Positions 14,362-19,000 of a stretch of 19,000 nt of DNA are shown piece by piece (the stretch's first letter is position 1; every line of letters begins with the position of its first letter). Position numbers and translations under genes: made by a program. Source of the DNA: an uncultured Bacillota bacterium (GTDB taxonomy: Bacteria > Bacillota > Clostridia > Peptostreptococcales > Anaerovoracaceae). The notes beneath the pieces were generated by a model, which worked only from the letters and a program-made list of their open reading frames with translations, made no database searches and was not told the origin of the DNA. The stretch is taken from NCBI GenBank assembly GCA_958448635.1, contig CAUDEQ010000036.1, positions 1 through 19,000 of the forward strand, given 5' to 3'.

Positions 14362-15483
14362 ATGATGAATAATACTAAAGCATCAGAAGGTCTGCTCTAT
14401 CTGGAGGACGGCACTGTTTTTAAAGGAAGCGCCTTCGGAGCTGAGAAGACCTCAGTGGGAGAGTTGGTATTCAATACTGTGATGACAGGATATCAGGAAA
14501 TGCTCACAGATCCTACATACAAAGGGCAGATAATAAATATGACTTATCCATTGATCGGAAACTACGGCATCAGCAGCGCAGACAATGAATCGGGAAGCGT
14601 ACATGCGACGGGGATCGTTATAAAGGATCTGTGCAATGCGCCGTCCAACAGCATGTGCGATAAAACGCTGGCTGAATGGCTGCAGGAACATGGAGTTCCC
14701 GGTGTGGCAGGTGTGGATACAAGGCAGATAACCAGAAAGGTGAGAAAAAACGGAACCATGAAATGCCTCATAAGCACTGAAGGAATATCCATCAGCAAAG
14801 CCAAGGAGCTCCTCAATGCAAACACGTTGGAGAGCCATCTGATGAAGGGAACATCCACGAGGGAAAAGAGCTTTCTTGAAGCGAAATCGTCAGAAGGTAA
14901 GCCCTTCAGCGTGGCAGTCATGGATTTTGGCATCAAGAAGCATATAGCGGAGTACCTGAGGAGCAAGAGCTGCTCTTTGACGCTTTATCCTTACGGAACT
15001 CCTGCTCAGGAGATAATTTCCGGCAATCACGACGGAATATTCCTCACCAACGGACCCGGTAATCCGGAGGAGGCGTCCGAAGCCATAGAAACAGTCAAGG
15101 AACTCATCGCAGAAAGCGGGCTTCCGATGTTCGGCATAGGAATGGGTCATCAGATCCTGGCAATAGCGTTGGGAGGAAAAACTTACAAGCTGAAATACGG
15201 ACACAGAGGAAGCAACCACGGTGTTTACGATAAAGAAACGAAGCACTCATACATAACATCGCAGAATCATGGATATGCCGTAAATCATGAAAGCATAATA
15301 CTCAAGGGTATGGAGGTGACACATCTGAACCTCAACGACGGGACTGTAGAGGGAATGGAGCACAGAGACCTCCCGATCTTTTCAACACAGTTTCATCCGG
15401 AAACGAAATCAGGCGCCGGCGGCAGCGGGTACCTGTTCGATAAATTCATAGAAATGATGCAGGAGGACATTAAAAATGCCTAA
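14362..15483 (+). CDS. carA: Carbamoyl-phosphate synthase small subunit, catalytic Cys replaced by Gly
   Basis: CarA normally splits glutamine and channels ammonia to CarB. The product is 373 residues from the ATG at 14362 (a second ATG follows at once; AAGGAG lies about 14 bases upstream). The N-terminal domain (about 8-150) and the class I glutaminase domain (about 186-365) are complete. The nucleophile motif, usually GICLGHQ, reads GIGMGHQ, with Gly260 where the Cys should be. The codon is GGA, two changes away from a Cys codon, so a simple sequencing error is unlikely. The other residues remain: TNGPGNPEEA, SQNHGYAV, and His345 and Glu347 in QFHPE. I infer that it cannot use glutamine and serves as a structural partner for an ammonia-dependent CarB. 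The ORF overlaps carB by eight bases. Confidence 0.95.
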   Translation: MMNNTKASEGLLYLEDGTVFKGSAFGAEKTSVGELVFNTVMTGYQEMLTDPTYKGQIINMTYPLIGNYGISSADNESGSVHATGIVIKDLCNAPSNSMCDKTLAEWLQEHGVPGVAGVDTRQITRKVRKNGTMKCLISTEGISISKAKELLNANTLESHLMKGTSTREKSFLEAKSSEGKPFSVAVMDFGIKKHIAEYLRSKSCSLTLYPYGTPAQEIISGNHDGIFLTNGPGNPEEASEAIETVKELIAESGLPMFGIGMGHQILAIALGGKTYKLKYGHRGSNHGVYDKETKHSYITSQNHGYAVNHESIILKGMEVTHLNLNDGTVEGMEHRDLPIFSTQFHPETKSGAGGSGYLFDKFIEMMQEDIKNA

Positions 15484-18400
15484 GAAAACTTCACTGAAAA
15501 AAATACTCATAATCGGATCAGGACCTATCGTCATCGGTCAGGCCGCCGAATTTGACTATGCGGGAACCCAGGCCTGCAAAGCCATAAAAGAAGAAGGGAT
15601 AGAGACAATACTGGTAAACAGCAACCCGGCCACTATCATGACTGACAAGGGAATCGCCGACAAGGTATATATGGAGCCACTGACGGAGGAAGCTCTGGAA
15701 AGGATCATGGAAAAGGAGCGCCCGGACGGCATGCTGGCAGGCTTCGGAGGCCAGACAGGGCTCAATCTGGCCATGGAAATGGAAGAGAAGGGAATCCTGG
15801 CAAAGTACGGAACTGCGCTTCTGGGTGTAAACAAGGAGAGCATCAAGAAGGCTGAGGACAGGGAGGCATTCAAGGATCTCATGCAGGAGATAAACGAGCC
15901 GATCCCCAGCAGTATCATAGCCACATCCATAGAAGAATGTTATGACTTCATAGAAAAGGAAGGATATCCTGTAATAATCAGACCGGCATATACGCTGGGA
16001 GGTACCGGCGGCGGTATAGCTGAGAACAGGGAAGAGTTGGAAGAACTGTGCTACAAGGGCATGGAAAGCAGCGCCATAGGACAGATCCTGCTGGAAAAAT
16101 CAGTTGCAGGCTGGAAGGAAATAGAGTTCGAGGTAATGCGTGACAGAAGAGACAACTGCATTATCATATGCAGCATGGAGAACCTGGACCCTGTAGGCGT
16201 GCATACGGGAGACAGTATCGTCGTTGCTCCTGTTCAGACTTTAAGAGACGAAGAATATCAGATGCTGAGAGATGCATCCATTAAAATAATAAGAAGCCTT
16301 GAGATCGAGGGAGGCTGTAACATTCAGTTCGCACTGAATCCTGACAACGGAGAATACATAGTTATCGAGGTAAATCCTAGAGTAAGCCGTTCATCGGCGC
16401 TGGCTTCAAAGGCTGCAGGCTATCCTATCGCTAAGATAGCCGCCAAGATAGCGCTGGGCTACACCCTGGATGAGCTTTACAACTACGTTACTCAGACCAC
16501 CAGCGCATGCTTCGAGCCTACCATCGACTACATAGTTGTCAAGTTCCCTAAGTGGCCTTTCGATAAATTCAGGACGGCATCCAGAAAACTGGGAACGCAG
16601 ATGAAGGCCACAGGTGAGGTCATGTCCATCGACAGGACCTTTGAAAGTGCGCTGCTGAAGGCGCTTACATCCATAGAGATAAAGTGCGACGGTCTTCACA
16701 TACCGTTCGTATCGGGCCTCGATGACGAAAGACTTATAGCCAAGCTGAAAGCATGTGACGATGAAAGGATCTTCTGCATCGCTGAGGTTATGAGAAGAGA
16801 GCTGATGGACATAGAAGAGCTGTATGCTCTGACAAAGATAGACAGATGGTTCCTCAGCAAGATAAGAGGCATCATAGATCTGGAAAACACGCTGAAGACG
16901 AAGCCTCTCACCAAGGAGCTGGTGTACGAAGCGGAGTCCAGAGGTCTTACGGATTCCGACATAATCACTCTCTCCGGAGTATCGAGAGACGTTCTTCAGG
17001 ATATACGAGTATACAACGACATATATCCTGTATATAAGATGGTAGACACATGCGGAGGAGAGTTCGATGCGCTGACACCTTACTACTATTCGTGCTACGA
17101 CGAGGAGGATGAAAGCGTAAGAAGCCCTGAGGAAAAGATTCTGGTAATAGGTTCAGGTCCTATAAGAATAGGTCAGGGAATAGAGTTCGACTACTGCTGC
17201 GTTCAGGGTGTATGGGCCATCAAGGATCTGGGCTATGAAGCCATCATCATGAACAACAACCCTGAGACGGTAAGTACGGACTTCGACACATCGGACAAGC
17301 TGTATTTCGAGTCGCTGCACATAGATAACGTGATGAACGTCATCAAGAGGGAAAGACCTTACGGAGTCATACTTCAGTTCGGCGGTCAGACGTCGCTGAA
17401 TCTTGCAGAGAAGCTCAACAGCAGGAGCATAAATATTCTGGGAACATCATTTGAAAACATAGATCTGGCAGAAGACAGGGAAAAGTTCTGCGAACTGTTG
17501 GAGGAGCTGGGAATCGCCGTGCCTGAGGGTGTGGCCGTTACCACCGAGGAGGAAGCATTTGAAGCTGTTGAAAAGCTGGGATATCCTCTGGTAGTGCGAC
17601 CTTCCTACGTTATAGGCGGCCGTGCCATGCAGGTGGTATACAGCGATACGGAGCTGAAGAGATACCTCAAGGAGTCGGTATCACTTTCCACTGAGCATCC
17701 TGTACTGATAGACCAGTACATCAAGGGAAAAGAAATCGAAGTGGACGCCATCGCCGACGGAGAGGATATACTCATTCCGGGAATAATGGAGCACGTGGAA
17801 AGGGCAGGAGTACACTCCGGAGACAGCATCTCCGTATATCCTGACTGCTCACTTACGGAGGAAGTGGAAAACACGCTGCTGGAATACACCGAGAAGATAG
17901 CCAAGGCTCTCAACACCGTGGGTCTTATCAATATACAGTACGCCTATGACGGGGAGAAGATATATGTCATAGAAGCCAATCCTAGAGCATCGAGAACTGT
18001 TCCTATCCTCAGCAAGGTAACAAGGGTTCCGATGGTTAAGCTGGCCGTTGCCGCCATGCTGGGTCATAAGCTGAAGGACAGCGGATACGGCACAGGACTC
18101 TACAAGAAGACGAAGGAATACGCAGTCAAGGTCCCTGTATTCTCCAGCGCCAAGCTGACTGACATGGACATCGCACTGGGACCTGAAATGAAATCAACAG
18201 GCGAAGTTCTGGGAATAGATGAAGATCTGGACAAGGCATTGTACAAGGGCTTCCTGGGCGCCGGAATGGATATCCCTACCGGTGGTAATGTGTTCGTAAC
18301 ACTCAGAGAGGCAGACCAGAACGAGTACACTGCCGACATACTGTCGGATTATATGAAGAGCGGCTTCAAGCTCTATGCCACAGACGATACCATAGACTTC

Positions 18401-18676
18401 ATCAAGGAACACGGTATAGATGCAGAGCCGATGGATTATGAAACGGCTCAGGAATGGATAATGAATCACGAGGACGAAAGCGACAAGAGGCTGTCGCTGG
18501 TGATAAACGTGCCTACAGTTGCCAACAGAAAGGAGAACGACAGCTTCCCTGTAAGAAGAAAGGCAATAGAGAGAGGTGTCAGCGTAATGACGTGCATGGA
18601 TACTGCCAAGGTGTTCCTCAAGGCCATCAATCTCAAGCAGCAGGGGGCGGTACTTGAGTATAATTCACTGGACTAA
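15476..18676 (+). CDS. carB: Carbamoyl-phosphate synthase large subunit
   Basis: CarB makes carbamoyl phosphate from bicarbonate, ammonia and two ATP, feeding pyrimidine and arginine synthesis. The protein is 1066 residues, full length. Two homologous halves each begin with a phosphate-binding motif, IIGSGPIVIGQAAEFDYAG near the start and VIGSGPIRIGQGIEFDYC from about residue 556. Each has an ATP-grasp end motif: VIEVNPRVSRSSALASKAAG and VIEANPRASRTVPILSK. The C-terminal effector domain (about 935-1066) is present but departs from the E. coli pattern: LYATDDTIDFI replaces the ATHGT loop, and VINVPTVA replaces INTTSG. An AGGAGG site lies within the end of carA, seven bases from the start, so translation is coupled. 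Confidence 0.97.
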   Translation: MPKKTSLKKILIIGSGPIVIGQAAEFDYAGTQACKAIKEEGIETILVNSNPATIMTDKGIADKVYMEPLTEEALERIMEKERPDGMLAGFGGQTGLNLAMEMEEKGILAKYGTALLGVNKESIKKAEDREAFKDLMQEINEPIPSSIIATSIEECYDFIEKEGYPVIIRPAYTLGGTGGGIAENREELEELCYKGMESSAIGQILLEKSVAGWKEIEFEVMRDRRDNCIIICSMENLDPVGVHTGDSIVVAPVQTLRDEEYQMLRDASIKIIRSLEIEGGCNIQFALNPDNGEYIVIEVNPRVSRSSALASKAAGYPIAKIAAKIALGYTLDELYNYVTQTTSACFEPTIDYIVVKFPKWPFDKFRTASRKLGTQMKATGEVMSIDRTFESALLKALTSIEIKCDGLHIPFVSGLDDERLIAKLKACDDERIFCIAEVMRRELMDIEELYALTKIDRWFLSKIRGIIDLENTLKTKPLTKELVYEAESRGLTDSDIITLSGVSRDVLQDIRVYNDIYPVYKMVDTCGGEFDALTPYYYSCYDEEDESVRSPEEKILVIGSGPIRIGQGIEFDYCCVQGVWAIKDLGYEAIIMNNNPETVSTDFDTSDKLYFESLHIDNVMNVIKRERPYGVILQFGGQTSLNLAEKLNSRSINILGTSFENIDLAEDREKFCELLEELGIAVPEGVAVTTEEEAFEAVEKLGYPLVVRPSYVIGGRAMQVVYSDTELKRYLKESVSLSTEHPVLIDQYIKGKEIEVDAIADGEDILIPGIMEHVERAGVHSGDSISVYPDCSLTEEVENTLLEYTEKIAKALNTVGLINIQYAYDGEKIYVIEANPRASRTVPILSKVTRVPMVKLAVAAMLGHKLKDSGYGTGLYKKTKEYAVKVPVFSSAKLTDMDIALGPEMKSTGEVLGIDEDLDKALYKGFLGAGMDIPTGGNVFVTLREADQNEYTADILSDYMKSGFKLYATDDTIDFIKEHGIDAEPMDYETAQEWIMNHEDESDKRLSLVINVPTVANRKENDSFPVRRKAIERGVSVMTCMDTAKVFLKAINLKQQGAVLEYNSLD

Positions 18677-18681
18677 GCCGT

Positions 18682-18687
18682 TATAAT
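18682..18687 (+). promoter_or_regulatory. Possible -10 box before the small membrane protein gene
   Basis: A perfect TATAAT lies six bases past the carB stop and about 40 bases before the next ATG. The nearest -35-like sequence, TTGAGT (18654-18659), is 22 bases away, too far for a standard promoter. The gene may instead be read from the car promoter. Confidence 0.3.
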
Positions 18688-18727
18688 GTGATATCATGGT
18701 ACAAATAACTGTTGAAGGGGCAGAAAT

Positions 18728-18919
18728 ATGGTAATACTTATTTTAACATTGATATTTGGATTAGCAGTACTCATATTTTCACTGTACAGCCTTAAAAGGG
18801 CTAAAAAAAATGGCGGCAGCAGCAAAGTCGTTACGGTGCTCAAGTTTATTGTAATATTTGAAGCACTTGTATACCTGGCGGTATTTACATACGTGTTCAT
18901 CAGGACGCTGCTGATGTAA
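18728..18919 (+). CDS. Small membrane protein of unknown function
   Basis: A 63-residue product with two predicted membrane helices (about 2-22 and 37-61) joined by a short basic loop, KRAKKNGGSSK. By the positive-inside rule the loop faces the cytoplasm. AAGGGG lies seven bases before the ATG, a credible ribosome site, and a strong terminator follows 31 bases after the stop. Those signals make it a real gene despite its size. I recognise no family. No terminator separates it from carB, so it may be co-transcribed with carAB, or it may have its own weak promoter. Confidence 0.75.
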   Translation: MVILILTLIFGLAVLIFSLYSLKRAKKNGGSSKVVTVLKFIVIFEALVYLAVFTYVFIRTLLM

Positions 18920-18950
18920 CAGCTGAAAATAATCAAAGCATATAAAACAA

Positions 18951-18986
18951 AAAGCGGGATGCATATTTCATGTATCCCGCTTTTTT
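18951..18986 (+). terminator. Intrinsic terminator after the small membrane protein gene
   Basis: AAAGCGGGAT (18951-18960) pairs with ATCCCGCTTT (18974-18983), and four more pairs including one G-U extend the stem inward to a five-base loop. Six T close it (18981-18986). It probably ends both the carAB transcript and the small gene. Confidence 0.92.
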
Positions 18987-19000
18987 ATACTGATATATTA

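Overview
This window looks like chromosomal DNA of an anaerobic Bacillota, most likely a Clostridia-class organism of medium G+C. The supporting signs are strong AGGAGG-type ribosome sites before nearly every gene, heavy use of ATA and AGA/AGG codons, a low-G+C-type HPr with both His15 and Ser46, a reductase carrying two 4Fe-4S motifs, an iron alcohol dehydrogenase, and many intrinsic terminators. I cannot assign a genus. There is no rRNA, tRNA, insertion sequence, prophage or CRISPR array, and no stretch over 300 bases lacks a gene.

Left arm (1-5830, minus strand): a complete fructose phosphotransferase operon, fruR-fruK-fruA-ptsH-ptsI. It reads from a near-consensus promoter (5740-5767) to a strong terminator (9-47). 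The general PTS proteins HPr and enzyme I are the last two genes, so the whole phosphate relay and the first glycolytic step come from one transcript. Two near-identical 17-bp elements upstream of the -35 box are candidate FruR operators.

Middle left (5855-9760): a small lipoprotein gene is split by an in-frame amber codon between its signal peptide and mature domain. Next is a minus-strand operon of a TetR regulator, an iron alcohol dehydrogenase and an aldo/keto-reductase-like ferredoxin-domain protein. A 45-bp compound palindrome lies over the tetR promoter. A hairpin-rich region separates it from a divergent MATE exporter gene.

Middle right (9808-14211): the MATE exporter converges on an EamA-type transporter. 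The EamA gene and D-serine dehydratase (dsdA) are divergent, and their predicted -35 boxes touch. dsdA has no ribosome site and may be leaderless. A hotdog thioesterase follows dsdA at once.

Right arm (14255-18986): carA and carB, the two subunits of carbamoyl-phosphate synthase, run from a good promoter with a GAAA-capped hairpin in the leader. A 63-residue membrane protein and a strong terminator follow. The CarA glutaminase domain keeps its His and Glu but has Gly where the catalytic Cys belongs, so this synthase probably uses free ammonia. That, and the amber-split lipoprotein, are the observations most worth following. I found no clear candidate for an entirely new multi-gene system.
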